Source: Chryseobacterium sp. 18061
GTDB taxonomy: Bacteria; Pseudomonadota; Gammaproteobacteria; Enterobacterales; Enterobacteriaceae
Direction of reading: 5' to 3'
DNA: 64,000 nucleotides
NCBI GenBank assembly: GCA_902706205.1
Contig: CACSKA010000002.1
Span: 496,001-560,000 of the forward strand
Both the position numbers and the translations under genes were made by a program. Position 1 is the stretch's first letter; every line of letters starts with the position of its first letter. The notes below the pieces were generated by a model. The model searched no databases. It saw nothing but the letters and a program-made list of their open reading frames with translations, and had not been told where the DNA came from. Positions 41,351 through 50,581 of the stretch are shown in pieces.

Positions 41351-43012
41351 ATGAATCAGAATCTCCTCGAAAAAGCGCGTCAATGGCTGGCTGTTGTGAT
41401 GGCTAAGCTGGACGGTAAAAAGCGTATCGCTCTGTTTGCCGCCGCTGCAATTGCCGCGACGGCCATTATTTCCGCCATTCTCCTCGGTGGAAACTACGGG
41501 TATGTCGCCCTCTACGGTAGCCAACAGAATATCCCCGTCTCCGAAGTGATCTCGGTGCTGGATGAGAGCAAAGCAACCTACCGAATCGATCCCAGCAGCG
41601 GACAAATCCTGGTTCCTGAAGATGCGTTATCGCAGATTCGCATGACGTTGGCAGCCAAAGGCGTGCAGGCAATCTCTCCTGACGGCTATAAACTGATGGA
41701 TAAAGATGAGGTCCTCGGTGCCAGCCAGTTTGTACAGAACATCCGCTACAAACGCAGTCTCGAAGGCGAAATGGCCAAGAGCATCATGTCCCTGGATGCG
41801 GTGCAATCGGCGCGTGTACATTTAGCGCTGAACGAAGACAGCTCATTCGTCGTCAGCGAACAACCCAAAAACAGCGCATCGGTCGTGGTTCGTCTGCATT
41901 ATGGCAATACGCTGAGCCTGGATCAGGTCAATGCGATCATTCACCTCGTCTCCGGTAGCGTCCCCGGCCTGCTTCCGTCTCAGGTCAGTGTGATTGACCA
42001 GACTGGCGCCCTCCTTTCGGATGGCGTGAGTGACGGCGAAGGCTCCCGAGCCGTCACCCGCAAAAACGACCAGGTGCTGAAAGATATTCAGACCAAGACC
42101 CGGGCGAGCATTGAAAACCTGCTCACTTCACTGGTGGGTAAAGGCAATTTCCGTGTCAGCGTGATGCCAAAGATTGATCTCAGCACCGTCGAAGAGACTC
42201 AGGAAAATTACGGCGATACACCGAAAGTCAGCCGTGAAGAAAAAGCGGAAGACAAGAATACTGATCAGCTGGCCATCGGCATTCCAGGCTCACTGAGCAA
42301 CCGTCCACCGATGGCGACCACTCCACCGCAACAAGGGAACCGTCAACCTGTTCAGCTTTCACAGCATACGGAAAATAAGAGCGATTACGCTTATGACCGT
42401 AATGTGAAGCATATCAAGTACCCAGGCTTTACCGTCACCCGACTTAACGTGGCCGTGGTCCTGAACCGAAACGCAACCTTCGTTAAAAACTGGCACGCCC
42501 CTCAGGTTCAGCAGGTAACGACCATGCTGAATACCGCGGCCGGGATCGACAGCCAGCGCGGCGACACACTAACCCTCGAGTTAATGAGCTTCGTTCCGCC
42601 TTCAGAGAGTGATTATCCGAAACTGCCATGGTGGCAGGATGGCGACATCCTCAATTGGGCGTATCTGATTGGCTATGGCCTGCTGGCTCTGTTAGTGCTG
42701 CTGTTCGTCGTCCGTCCGTTGATGAAGCGCATGACCGTCGCACGTGACGAGCGCAAAGCGCTGGCTGCGGCTGAGACGGCTGATCAGGCAGCATTGCAGC
42801 TCGATGAGAAATCCGATACCCGGGATGCAGCAACCCAGGTGCGTGAATTCGAACTGCCGACTCTGCCAGTGGATGAACTTCTCCCGTCGCCAAGCTCTGG
42901 GCTTGAAGCGAAACTGGAATACCTGCAGAAACTGGCGATTGAAGATACCGATCGCGTAGCGGAAGTCATCAGACAGTGGATTACAAGCAATGAGCGAATT
43001 GAAAACAAGTAA
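41351..43012 (+). CDS. lfiF: Flagellar MS-ring protein FliF
   Basis: This 553-residue protein has two membrane helices (about residues 24-45 and 434-456: RIALFAAAAIAATAIISAILL; WAYLIGYGLLALLVLLFVV) flanking a periplasmic ring domain (SEVISVLDESKATYRIDPSSG, VQSARVHLALNEDSSFV). The short C-terminal tail (VAEVIRQWITSNERIENK) binds FliG. It overlaps lfiG by 23 bp. Confidence 0.95.
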   Translation: MNQNLLEKARQWLAVVMAKLDGKKRIALFAAAAIAATAIISAILLGGNYGYVALYGSQQNIPVSEVISVLDESKATYRIDPSSGQILVPEDALSQIRMTLAAKGVQAISPDGYKLMDKDEVLGASQFVQNIRYKRSLEGEMAKSIMSLDAVQSARVHLALNEDSSFVVSEQPKNSASVVVRLHYGNTLSLDQVNAIIHLVSGSVPGLLPSQVSVIDQTGALLSDGVSDGEGSRAVTRKNDQVLKDIQTKTRASIENLLTSLVGKGNFRVSVMPKIDLSTVEETQENYGDTPKVSREEKAEDKNTDQLAIGIPGSLSNRPPMATTPPQQGNRQPVQLSQHTENKSDYAYDRNVKHIKYPGFTVTRLNVAVVLNRNATFVKNWHAPQVQQVTTMLNTAAGIDSQRGDTLTLELMSFVPPSESDYPKLPWWQDGDILNWAYLIGYGLLALLVLLFVVRPLMKRMTVARDERKALAAAETADQAALQLDEKSDTRDAATQVREFELPTLPVDELLPSPSSGLEAKLEYLQKLAIEDTDRVAEVIRQWITSNERIENK

Positions 43013-43997
43013 AAACAACCTGTTAGAGCAATCTGCAATCTTGTTACTCTGTCTGGGTGAAGAAGCAGCTGCGACAGTAATGAGTAAACTGACCCGTGAA
43101 GAAGTTGTGCGCCTGAGTGAGCACATGGCGCGTCTATCCGGGGTGAAAATCACTCAGGCACGTCGAGTCATCAACAACTTCTTCGATGAATTCAGCGAGC
43201 AGAGTGGCATCAATGGCGCATCACGCGCCATGTTGCAGGGGATCCTCAACAAAGCCCTCGGCAACGAAATCGCCAGCGGCGTCATTAATGGTATCTACGG
43301 GGATGAGATTCGTTCCCGCATGGCACGTCTGCAGTGGGTGGAACCCCGTCAGTTGGCATTGTTGATCGGCGAGGAACACCTTCAGCTCCAGGCCGTATTC
43401 CTGGCCTTCCTGACGCCGGATATTGCCGCAGAAGTCCTGCTGTATATGACCGAGTCGGTGCGTAATGAAATCCTCTATCGCGTCGCCAAACTGAACGACG
43501 TCAATCGCGAAGTGATTGATGAACTCGATCGCTTAATCGAACGCGGTCTGGCCGTGCTTTCTGAGCATGGCTCGAAGGTGAAGGGCATCAAGCAGGCGGC
43601 CGATATTGTGAACCGTATTCAGGACGACCAGCAGATCATTCTGGAACAACTGGCCGAACGCGATGGCGAAATCCTTATCCAGCTGCAGGATGAGATGTAT
43701 GACTTCTTCATCCTTGGCCGTCAGAGTGAAGATGTTCGTCGTAAGCTGCTGGAAGAGATCCCGATCGAAGAGTGGGCTGTGGCGCTGAAAGGGACCGAAG
43801 CCCCACTGCGTCGTTCCATTTATGCCGCCATGCCACGCCGCCAGGTGCAACAGCTGGAGAGTATTACTGCCCGTCTTGGACCAGTACCGATCAGCCGTAT
43901 AGAACAAATCCGTCGTGAAATCATGTCGGTAGCACGTGAACTGGAAGAAGCTGGTGAAATTCAACTGCAGCTGTTCGCAGAACGGACTGAGGAGTAA
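42990..43997 (+). CDS. lfiG: Flagellar motor switch protein FliG
   Basis: This 335-residue rotor protein has the N-terminal FliF-binding domain (SAILLLCLGEEAAATVMSKL), a middle domain (LQWVEPRQLALLIGEEHLQL) and a C-terminal torque domain with charged helix (PLRRSIYAAMPRRQVQQLES). The length is close to FliG (331). It is read from inside the end of lfiF. Confidence 0.96.
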   Translation: MSELKTSKNNLLEQSAILLLCLGEEAAATVMSKLTREEVVRLSEHMARLSGVKITQARRVINNFFDEFSEQSGINGASRAMLQGILNKALGNEIASGVINGIYGDEIRSRMARLQWVEPRQLALLIGEEHLQLQAVFLAFLTPDIAAEVLLYMTESVRNEILYRVAKLNDVNREVIDELDRLIERGLAVLSEHGSKVKGIKQAADIVNRIQDDQQIILEQLAERDGEILIQLQDEMYDFFILGRQSEDVRRKLLEEIPIEEWAVALKGTEAPLRRSIYAAMPRRQVQQLESITARLGPVPISRIEQIRREIMSVARELEEAGEIQLQLFAERTEE

Positions 43998-44002
43998 GCG
44001 AC

Positions 44003-44722
44003 ATGGCATTAGACACATTACGCGGTCGCTTTCGTCAGTACCGCTTCCCTCCTCTGGATGCCGAAACGGCCCAGCCGCAGGATGACGAGCAGCAGCATCT
44101 GGCGCTGGTAGCAGAACACCAACTTCAGCTCAAAGAAGGCTACCAGCAAGGCTTTAAGCGTGGCCTGGAAGAGGGGCAAAAAGAAGGTCTGGAGCAGGGC
44201 TTACACCAGGGCACTGAGCAGGGATTCAACGAAGGGATGCGCAAAGGCTACACCGATGGCAGCCTTTCAGCGCAAAAAGAGGGCCAAAAGCAGTTTGCTC
44301 TCGCCGCGAAACCACTGGACGGCATCGCCAATCAGGTGAATGACTATCTGGGGAATATCCAACGCAAACAGCGTGACGATCTGTTACAGCTGGTTGAAAA
44401 GGTCACCCGTCAGGTCATCCGCTGCGAATTGGCCCTGCAACCCACCCAACTACTCTCGATTATTGAAGAAGCGCTCTCTGCCCTGCCATCCGTACCGGAA
44501 TCATTGCAGGTGTTGCTCAGCAGCGAAGAGTTTGAGCGCATCCAGAATGTCGCACCGGAAAAAGTCAGCGAATGGGGATTAACCCCTGCCGCCACGCTGC
44601 AATCCGGTGAATGTCGGATTGTCACTGAAAGTTCAGAGCTGGATGTCGGCTGTGAACACCGCCTTGAGCAGTGTATGAAAGCGATTAAAGAGACGCTGAC
44701 GCCGGAGCAGAAGGATGCATGA
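44003..44722 (+). CDS. lfiH: Flagellar export regulator FliH
   Basis: This 239-residue regulator of the export ATPase has a run of glycine repeats (GYQQGFKRGLEEGQKEGLEQ and onward, about residues 46-88) typical of the FliH coiled coil. A C-terminal domain related to the ATP-synthase peripheral stalk follows. It overlaps lfiI by 8 bp. Confidence 0.92.
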   Translation: MALDTLRGRFRQYRFPPLDAETAQPQDDEQQHLALVAEHQLQLKEGYQQGFKRGLEEGQKEGLEQGLHQGTEQGFNEGMRKGYTDGSLSAQKEGQKQFALAAKPLDGIANQVNDYLGNIQRKQRDDLLQLVEKVTRQVIRCELALQPTQLLSIIEEALSALPSVPESLQVLLSSEEFERIQNVAPEKVSEWGLTPAATLQSGECRIVTESSELDVGCEHRLEQCMKAIKETLTPEQKDA

Positions 44723-46061
44723 TTTGCCTGGGGTAGCAGATGCGTTGCGCTCTCTTGAAGCTATCCCTCTGGCGCGTCAGTCGGGCCGCCTGGTCCGCGT
44801 CAGCGGCATTCTGCTGGAAAGTATTGGTTGCCAACTGGCAACGGGTCAGCTGTGTCGCATTGAAGGGGCCGAAGGCGAAGCGATCGAGGCGCAGGCCGTG
44901 GGCTTCGACCGTGAAGTCACTTTTCTGATGCCCTTCAAACTGCCGGTCGGCCTGATGGCCGGCGCTCGCGTGTTCCCTCTCGATAACGCCCGTGATGTGT
45001 TGATCGGCGACAGCTGGCTCGGACGCATCGTCAATGGCGTCGGTGAGCCAATGGACGGTAAAGGGCGCCTCGGTGGGACTGAGCTACTGCCCGCTCAGCC
45101 GCCAGCAGTAAATCCCCTCACCCGTCAACCGGTTAGCGAACCACTGGACGTTGGCGTGCGTGCCATCAATGGGCTTCTGACGATTGGCAAAGGCCAACGC
45201 GTCGGCCTGATGGCGGGCAGCGGCGTGGGAAAAAGCGTCTTGCTGGGAATGATCACTCGCCAGACCGAAGCACAGGTGGTTGTCGTCGGGCTGATCGGTG
45301 AGCGAGGCAGAGAAGTAAAGGAATTCATCGACCACTCGCTCGGCCCTGAGAGTCTGGCCAAATCGATTGTGGTGGCCGCGCCTGCCGATGAGTCGCCGCT
45401 GATGCGTTTGAAAGCCACCGAATTGTGTCACTCCATTGCCGCCTGGTTTCGCGACCAGGGCAAAGACGTGTTGTTGTTGATTGATTCCCTGACCCGTTAT
45501 GCGATGGCTCAGAGGGAAATCGCCCTCTCGTTAGGTGAGCCTCCGGCGACCAAAGGCTATCCACCTTCGGCGTTTGGCATGATCCCCCGACTGGTAGAGA
45601 GCGCCGGAAATAGCGAAAGCAGCGGATCAATGACCGCTATCTATACGGTTTTGGCGGAAGGTGATGACCAACAGGACCCGATCGTCGACTGCGCCCGTGC
45701 GGTGTTGGACGGCCATATTGTTCTGACCCGTAAGCTTGCCGAATCCGGACATTATCCAGCGATTGATATTGGTCAGTCGATCAGCCGCTGTATGAATCAG
45801 GTGACGCCGCGCGAGCACCAGCTGTCAGCTCGTCAGTTCAAGCAGAACTACGCCAGCTATATGGAAATTAAGCCGCTGATCCCACTGGGCGGGTATGTTG
45901 CCGGTTCTGATGCCACCGTAGACAAAGCGGTGAAGAACTTTCCGGCCATTGAACGTTTCCTGCGCCAGGATGTGAGCGAACCCGCAGCACTCACCAGCGT
46001 TCAACACAGTTTGCAAACCCTCTTCCCGGTCGGGAAAAGCGCGAAGGCTAAGACGACATGA
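44715..46061 (+). CDS. lfiI: Flagellum-specific export ATPase FliI
   Basis: This 448-residue ATPase is related to F1-beta. Walker A is GLMAGSGVGKSVLLG (about residues 163-177) and Walker B is KDVLLLIDSLTRYAMA, with the family motif EPPATKGYPPSAFGMIPRL. It energises export with LfiH and LfiJ. It overlaps lfiJ by ATGA (46058-46061). Confidence 0.97.
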   Translation: MHDLPGVADALRSLEAIPLARQSGRLVRVSGILLESIGCQLATGQLCRIEGAEGEAIEAQAVGFDREVTFLMPFKLPVGLMAGARVFPLDNARDVLIGDSWLGRIVNGVGEPMDGKGRLGGTELLPAQPPAVNPLTRQPVSEPLDVGVRAINGLLTIGKGQRVGLMAGSGVGKSVLLGMITRQTEAQVVVVGLIGERGREVKEFIDHSLGPESLAKSIVVAAPADESPLMRLKATELCHSIAAWFRDQGKDVLLLIDSLTRYAMAQREIALSLGEPPATKGYPPSAFGMIPRLVESAGNSESSGSMTAIYTVLAEGDDQQDPIVDCARAVLDGHIVLTRKLAESGHYPAIDIGQSISRCMNQVTPREHQLSARQFKQNYASYMEIKPLIPLGGYVAGSDATVDKAVKNFPAIERFLRQDVSEPAALTSVQHSLQTLFPVGKSAKAKTT

Positions 46062-46498
46062 ATCAAATGATTGACACCCTCAGGCAACTGCAAAAGCTGC
46101 GCGATAAATCGGTGCAGGATTTTACCGTTCAGCTCGCCAAACAGAAGCAAGTAGGGATTGGGTTTGAAAACAACATTCGTTCACTCACCATGCTGCTGCA
46201 AAAAACGGTCCCTGCTTCCACAGAGGTGCAGTGCCCGGAAGAGCTGAAAAACATTAATGCCTATAAAGGCAGCCTGCGCCGGGTTCTGGCCTGGCAGGAG
46301 CAAGAAAAATCACTGGCTCAGCTGAAAGAAGATCGTATCCAGAAAGATCTCATCAGTGCGGCCTGTCAGGAAAAGGTGGTCAGCATGACCCTCGACGTTC
46401 AACGTGAACGTCTGGTCCAGGAAGCCAATGTCCACCAACAAAAGGTGCTGGACGATATGGCTGGTCAGTGTTGGTTGCGCCAACGCGGAGTGAAGTAG
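46058..46498 (+). CDS. lfiJ: Flagellar export chaperone FliJ
   Basis: This 146-residue coiled-coil protein (MIDTLRQLQKLRDKSVQDFT) has the length and position of FliJ, the stalk-like partner of the export ATPase. It is coupled to lfiI by ATGA and lies 4 bp before tagD. Confidence 0.88.
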   Translation: MNQMIDTLRQLQKLRDKSVQDFTVQLAKQKQVGIGFENNIRSLTMLLQKTVPASTEVQCPEELKNINAYKGSLRRVLAWQEQEKSLAQLKEDRIQKDLISAACQEKVVSMTLDVQRERLVQEANVHQQKVLDDMAGQCWLRQRGVK

Positions 46499-46502
46499 CC
46501 AC

Positions 46503-46898
46503 ATGAAAACGGTCATCACCTTTGGCACTTTTGATCTGTTTCACGTCGGGCATCTGAACATTCTGACCCGTGCACGCCAGCTCGGCGACCGCCTGGTAGT
46601 GGGCGTCTCCTCGGATGCCCTGAATATCCACAAGAAAGGCCGCGCGCCGGTGTACGATCAGCAAGACAGAATGCACATTCTGGAAGAACTTAAATGTGTT
46701 AATGAGGTGTTTCTTGAGGAGTCGCTTGAATTCAAAAGCGACTATATCCGCACCTTCAACGCTGATCTGCTGGTGATGGGTGATGATTGGGCGGGCCGTT
46801 TCGACAGTTTGTCCTGTCTTTGCGAGGTTATGTACTTGCCCCGTACCCCGTCGATTTCAACAACATCGGTTCTGGAAATAGTAAAAAGACAGAAATAG
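46503..46898 (+). CDS. tagD: Glycerol-3-phosphate cytidylyltransferase
   Basis: This 131-residue enzyme makes CDP-glycerol from CTP and sn-glycerol 3-phosphate. The nucleotidyltransferase motif is H14-V-G-H17 in TFGTFDLFHVGHLNIL. The second signature is R114-TPSISTT, and LVMGDDWAGRFD matches TagD of Gram-positive teichoic acid synthesis. The length equals that family (about 129). It sits 4 bp after lfiJ in the same transcription unit, so CDP-glycerol would be made when the export apparatus is built. The CDP-glycerol-using transferase is encoded at 61484. Confidence in the enzyme is high; in the flagellar role, moderate. Confidence 0.93.
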   Translation: MKTVITFGTFDLFHVGHLNILTRARQLGDRLVVGVSSDALNIHKKGRAPVYDQQDRMHILEELKCVNEVFLEESLEFKSDYIRTFNADLLVMGDDWAGRFDSLSCLCEVMYLPRTPSISTTSVLEIVKRQK

Positions 46899-47203
46899 AG
46901 CACGAAGGTAATATTTAAATTTAAATTTTAGGCGTATCTAAATTTAATTTTTCACCTTCCATCGCCTATATTAAGCGGGGTTTATTGCTCACATCTAAAA
47001 ACCCTCATTACAGCTGCAACATCATGTTACACGTACACGCTCTCTGAATTATTGTCATCAAAATTACTTTCCTATAAATTCACTCCACTAATGGACTGCG
47101 GGCCCTTGTGCCACGAACGGAAGGTATATCTCTGCGCACTCAACGTGAGTGTCCGATTGTTTACTTTTAAATTGGGCCTGCATTCTGCAGGTTATAGTCA
47201 ACG
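46899..47203. other. AT-rich leader with inverted repeats before the ToxR-like gene
   Basis: GAAGGT (46904-46909) and ACCTTC (46954-46959) enclose two TAAATTTA-rich halves, forming a long imperfect inverted repeat just after tagD. CCTGCA-TTC-TGCAGG (47177-47191) is a perfect hairpin ending 12 bp before the lafZ-like ATG. No gene is seen. The first element may end the tagD transcript or serve as an AT-rich regulator site; the second may hide the ribosome site. Confidence 0.4.
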
Positions 47204-48103
47204 ATGATTATCATTAACAACTGGAAGATGGATGCTTCCCGCTGTACGCTGGCTCATCAAGGAACGGGAGAAACGTTACGACTGGGGGAATTTCATTTTC
47301 TTTTGCTTGAAGTTCTCATAACGCACCCAGATACCGTACTATCTCGTGAATACCTGATTGCTGAAGTGTGGAAAAATCGCGTGGTCGGAAGTAATAGTCT
47401 GCCCACCGCTATTCATGCCTTGCGCCTGGCATTAGGTGATGACAGCAAACAGAAAGAAGTCATCCAAACCATACCCAAAAAGGGGTATTTTCTTAATAGC
47501 GAATTCATCTCTTATGCTGAAGAAGAGCCTGTTTGTGAGCCCGCATTAAATGATGTCGAGCTGATCCTAAATGATCAACATACGGGCAATAACTTAGAGA
47601 CTGAAAGCGTCCCACAAATTCCTGTCAGCCCACTAAACAGCAAAAAATTTTCGCTGTCGGGAAATGTGGGGATATTATTCGCGATCATCATTATTACGGC
47701 AGCGCTGGGGACATTCCTGTGGTCATCATCCAGACAGGAAATAAAAACTGCCGAAGGAACTCAACTGAAATACATTGATTTCCCTAATATTACGCATCTT
47801 AAGATTGGCTACTTGTTCGAGCCTGATACCGATGCGGCAGGTACCTCAGCTATCAAGAAAAATTGGAATCCTGTCCTCGTGAACCTGGACAAGCTCATGG
47901 CTGAAAACAACGCCAGCATGAAGATATATGCTTATCCTTCAATGAATAAACTGAGCCTTGATTTCACCATTACCAATCGTTGTCATCGAACCTGGCAGGT
48001 CATGCTGACCGTTAGTCACTGGCAGCATGATATGGAGAAACTTAATAACGTTATTTCTAAGCATACCAGGAGGACGTTACATGAAATGCCAGCATGTGAA
48101 TAA
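47204..48103 (+). CDS. lafZ: ToxR/CadC-like transmembrane regulator
   Basis: This 299-residue protein has an N-terminal winged-helix DNA-binding domain (about residues 1-100; SREYLIAEVWKNRVVGSNSL, then VIQTIPKKGYFL). A linker, one membrane helix (about residues 154-172, GILFAIIIITAALGTFLW) and a ~120-residue periplasmic sensor follow. This is the ToxR/CadC layout: it binds DNA from the membrane. The symbol follows the transmembrane regulator I recall from flag-2 loci and is given on context. Its end overlaps the next gene by 23 bp. It may control lafK or link motility to envelope state. Confidence 0.75.
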   Translation: MIIINNWKMDASRCTLAHQGTGETLRLGEFHFLLLEVLITHPDTVLSREYLIAEVWKNRVVGSNSLPTAIHALRLALGDDSKQKEVIQTIPKKGYFLNSEFISYAEEEPVCEPALNDVELILNDQHTGNNLETESVPQIPVSPLNSKKFSLSGNVGILFAIIIITAALGTFLWSSSRQEIKTAEGTQLKYIDFPNITHLKIGYLFEPDTDAAGTSAIKKNWNPVLVNLDKLMAENNASMKIYAYPSMNKLSLDFTITNRCHRTWQVMLTVSHWQHDMEKLNNVISKHTRRTLHEMPACE

Positions 48104-48584
48104 GGTCTGCACATTGTTAGTGACCCTGTTATTTTCTATTCTGATATTCTCCGGGCAATCCATCGCCGGAGATAAAATAGAACATACTGAACAGGTCCAT
48201 TATGACATGAAGAGTGGTGAAGAGAGCATTTACACGGTTGAGGTGAGTGAGTCCCGCGATCGGGTCAATGTGCTGATCGCTGAAGTTAGCCCGACGCTGA
48301 AACCGTATTCAGAGTTTCACTTTACACCCTGCCTTAAGCAAAACAGCGCCGGCAGCGTGCAGGGAACCTATCACCTGGAATCGGCCAACGTTGAGGAGTC
48401 TGATGCACACATGAGCCAGATTGCCTCGTTTATGCAGTTACAAAACTTAGGGGTCCAGCTCACCGAATTGTCGGCAGGGGAAGATCTGCTGCTCATGAAG
48501 CAAAACAACATGTTGATCTCCCTCAATACTACCGACCCCTTCAAGACGTTAGCGACCTGCAACCCGCAGACAAAATCAGGATAA
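48081..48584 (+). CDS. Secreted partner of the ToxR-like regulator
   Basis: This 167-residue exported protein has a signal peptide (VCTLLVTLLFSILIFSGQSIAG, cut about residue 29) and two cysteines in the mature part (FTPCLKQ, ATCNPQ) that could form a disulfide. ATG 48081 is chosen for the AGGAGG about 9 nt upstream; it starts inside the regulator gene. The pairing recalls ToxR-ToxS, where a small periplasmic partner steadies the regulator, but I see no ToxS similarity. Its last 9 bp overlap the convergent lafW-like gene. Confidence 0.65.
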   Translation: MKCQHVNKVCTLLVTLLFSILIFSGQSIAGDKIEHTEQVHYDMKSGEESIYTVEVSESRDRVNVLIAEVSPTLKPYSEFHFTPCLKQNSAGSVQGTYHLESANVEESDAHMSQIASFMQLQNLGVQLTELSAGEDLLLMKQNNMLISLNTTDPFKTLATCNPQTKSG

Positions 48585-49601
48585 TAAGCTTCTGACCGTC
48601 AAGCTGGAAAGACTCGCCTGACCGTTTACCGCTTCTGCCAGAGTCTGATAGTTATGGCTCGCCCGGTTGAGCATTTTCGCCAGTGCCTGGGAGGCCTGTT
48701 CCGCACTCTGGCTTTGCGAATAACGAGCCATCCCGTCAATCATCTGCCGTGCTTTTTCCTGCTGTGTTGCCAGCTGTTCCCGCGATTGACCAATACTTTC
48801 CAGAGTGTGCTGTAAAGTGCTACTCAGGCGTGCCCCTGGGGTATTAAGCGCCTTGAGCAAATTATCTGACTGCGTCGGGAGCGAGGTGGTCATGATGGCC
48901 GTGGCACTTCCGGCGGAAAAACGCTTTCCTCCTCCAATCGCCGACAGCGACGTCTGCAATTGCGACCAGTTATCCTCGTGCGTTGAGAAATGTACCTCAC
49001 CTTTGTCGATGTGGCTTTGGATCCCAACCCGGCGCAATGCATTATTCATCGTCGCCCGATACTGACGGGGATCCATATCTTCATCAACGTGCACAGCGGC
49101 CAGCAACTGCTCTTTGTCTTTACTGGCACTGAACAGCAGCGACTCTTCGCCCTGCTGCTGGATAGCGTGGCTAATCTGCGGTGCCAGAAAATTGACCCGT
49201 GCTTCCCCTTGCAAAACGGGGCGCAGTTGATTATCGACCGTGCCTGCAGAAAGCTGTGGACGTTTCTCCAGCAGTGACTGTAACGCCTGCTTTTGCGCCT
49301 TCGCGGCCTCCCCTCCCCGACGGGATTGATGGCGATAGTCCAGCAACTGTTGCTCCAGTTTGCCTAAATAGCTGTCGGCCTCCTGCAAACAGGTGAGCTG
49401 ATCGTTCAGCTGAACGCTATAGCGTTGCGGACGGGCGCTAATCAAAGGCGATGCGGGATAATCCGTGTTCGCCATTGCGGTCTTCATATTGGTAGGGACA
49501 ATCTGACTCGCGGGTTGCTGCTTGATGACACTGCTGCCTAAGGCATCAGCGCTGGAGAGTGAAGAGGTATTAAGACTAACCTGCATGGTGTTTCCGCTCA
49601 T
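48576..49601 (-). CDS. lafW: LafW-like hook-associated protein
   Basis: This 341-residue protein is encoded directly after lfgL, the position of lafW in flag-2 loci. It has a Ser/Thr/Asn-rich start (MSGNTMQVSLNTSSLSSADA), no signal peptide, a central mixed region and helical Gln-rich ends (SIGQSREQLATQQEKARQM). This pattern fits an export-apparatus substrate rather than a Sec substrate. The start is uncertain: ATG 49601 lies just behind a hairpin, ATG 49586 is an alternative, and the frame reaches TTG 49634. Family assignment rests mainly on context. Confidence 0.6.
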   Translation of the reverse strand: MSGNTMQVSLNTSSLSSADALGSSVIKQQPASQIVPTNMKTAMANTDYPASPLISARPQRYSVQLNDQLTCLQEADSYLGKLEQQLLDYRHQSRRGGEAAKAQKQALQSLLEKRPQLSAGTVDNQLRPVLQGEARVNFLAPQISHAIQQQGEESLLFSASKDKEQLLAAVHVDEDMDPRQYRATMNNALRRVGIQSHIDKGEVHFSTHEDNWSQLQTSLSAIGGGKRFSAGSATAIMTTSLPTQSDNLLKALNTPGARLSSTLQHTLESIGQSREQLATQQEKARQMIDGMARYSQSQSAEQASQALAKMLNRASHNYQTLAEAVNGQASLSSLTVRSLLS

Positions 49602-49606
49602 GGCAT

Positions 49607-49625
49607 CGGCAGCACGCGGCTGCCG
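49607..49625 (-). promoter_or_regulatory. Hairpin between lfgL and lafW
   Basis: CGGCAGC-ACGCG-GCTGCCG is a perfect 7-bp stem in the 35-bp gap, 5 bp before the likely lafW ATG, where the ribosome site should be. It may lower lafW translation or protect lfgL mRNA. Confidence 0.5.
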
Positions 49626-49636
49626 ACAATTCAAGA

Positions 49637-50566
49637 TTAAATAACGCTGAACAGATTGAGTTCGCTTACTTTAGAGTACGTTTTCATCGTAGCCTCCATC
49701 GCCATCTCGAGACCGCTAAAAGTGATGGACGCCGGACCGTAGTCCAGATCACCCAGTTGGCCAATCAGCGCATCGTTGGTCATTGAGACCGTGCTTTGTG
49801 CATCATTGAGCATGGTGATGGTGTTCTGCGTCTCACCCAACGTCCCGATGGCGGTGTTGAGAGAGGTCGACACCTGATCCAGCTCGTCGATGGTACTTTG
49901 AATATCGCTCTGCAGTTGTGGATCGCTCGGGTCAAGATTCGGGTCCTGCATCTCCTGTGACAGATCGTTCAGATCGTTCAGCAGATCCAGATTCGGCCCG
50001 AAAATTTCGCCGACGGACACGTTGGTGTCTACTTCAACGCCATTGGATACGGTCGCGCTACGGTGCTCGGTATTTCCCTGATAAACATAGGTGTCCGCCG
50101 TGCCATCGCCGTCTGTATCCTGTTCGACAATTGGTGGCTTATCGTTGATGGTGCCACCAAAAATGTAATGACCGTCGCCATCCTGGTAGTTCAGCGCATT
50201 GACCATCGCATCCGTCAGCGAGCCGATTTCCTGCCCGATGCTCGCCAGCGATTCGGCAGAGTTGGTGCCGTTAGACGCCTGAAGCAAGTCGTCGCGAATG
50301 GACAATAAATCGTTGCTTACGCCATCTAACACCGACTCCTGCTGGCTAAGACTGGCGGTGACGGCTTCGATATTGCCCTGATACTGCTCAATAGACGCCT
50401 GCTGACGATTTAACTGGGTGATACGGGTCGCGGCAATTGGATCGTCGGACGGTAACAGAATGCTTTTTCCGGTCGCCATCTGGGTCATGACATGCGAAAG
50501 CTGATCGGACATATGGCTGAAACTGTTGTTCATGGTCACGTAGGACTGTTGGGTACTGACTCGCAT
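49637..50566 (-). CDS. lfgL: Flagellar hook-filament junction protein FlgL
   Basis: This 309-residue protein has the flagellin-like N-terminus (MRVSTQQSYVTMNNSFSHMS, QMATGKSILLPSDDPIAATR) and a C-terminal helix (LEMAMEATMKTYSKVSELNL). It forms the junction zone with FlgK. It lies 15 bp after lfgK and shares its sigma-28-type promoter. Confidence 0.94.
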   Translation of the reverse strand: MRVSTQQSYVTMNNSFSHMSDQLSHVMTQMATGKSILLPSDDPIAATRITQLNRQQASIEQYQGNIEAVTASLSQQESVLDGVSNDLLSIRDDLLQASNGTNSAESLASIGQEIGSLTDAMVNALNYQDGDGHYIFGGTINDKPPIVEQDTDGDGTADTYVYQGNTEHRSATVSNGVEVDTNVSVGEIFGPNLDLLNDLNDLSQEMQDPNLDPSDPQLQSDIQSTIDELDQVSTSLNTAIGTLGETQNTITMLNDAQSTVSMTNDALIGQLGDLDYGPASITFSGLEMAMEATMKTYSKVSELNLFSVI

Positions 50567-50581
50567 GATTCTCCCTCGGGG

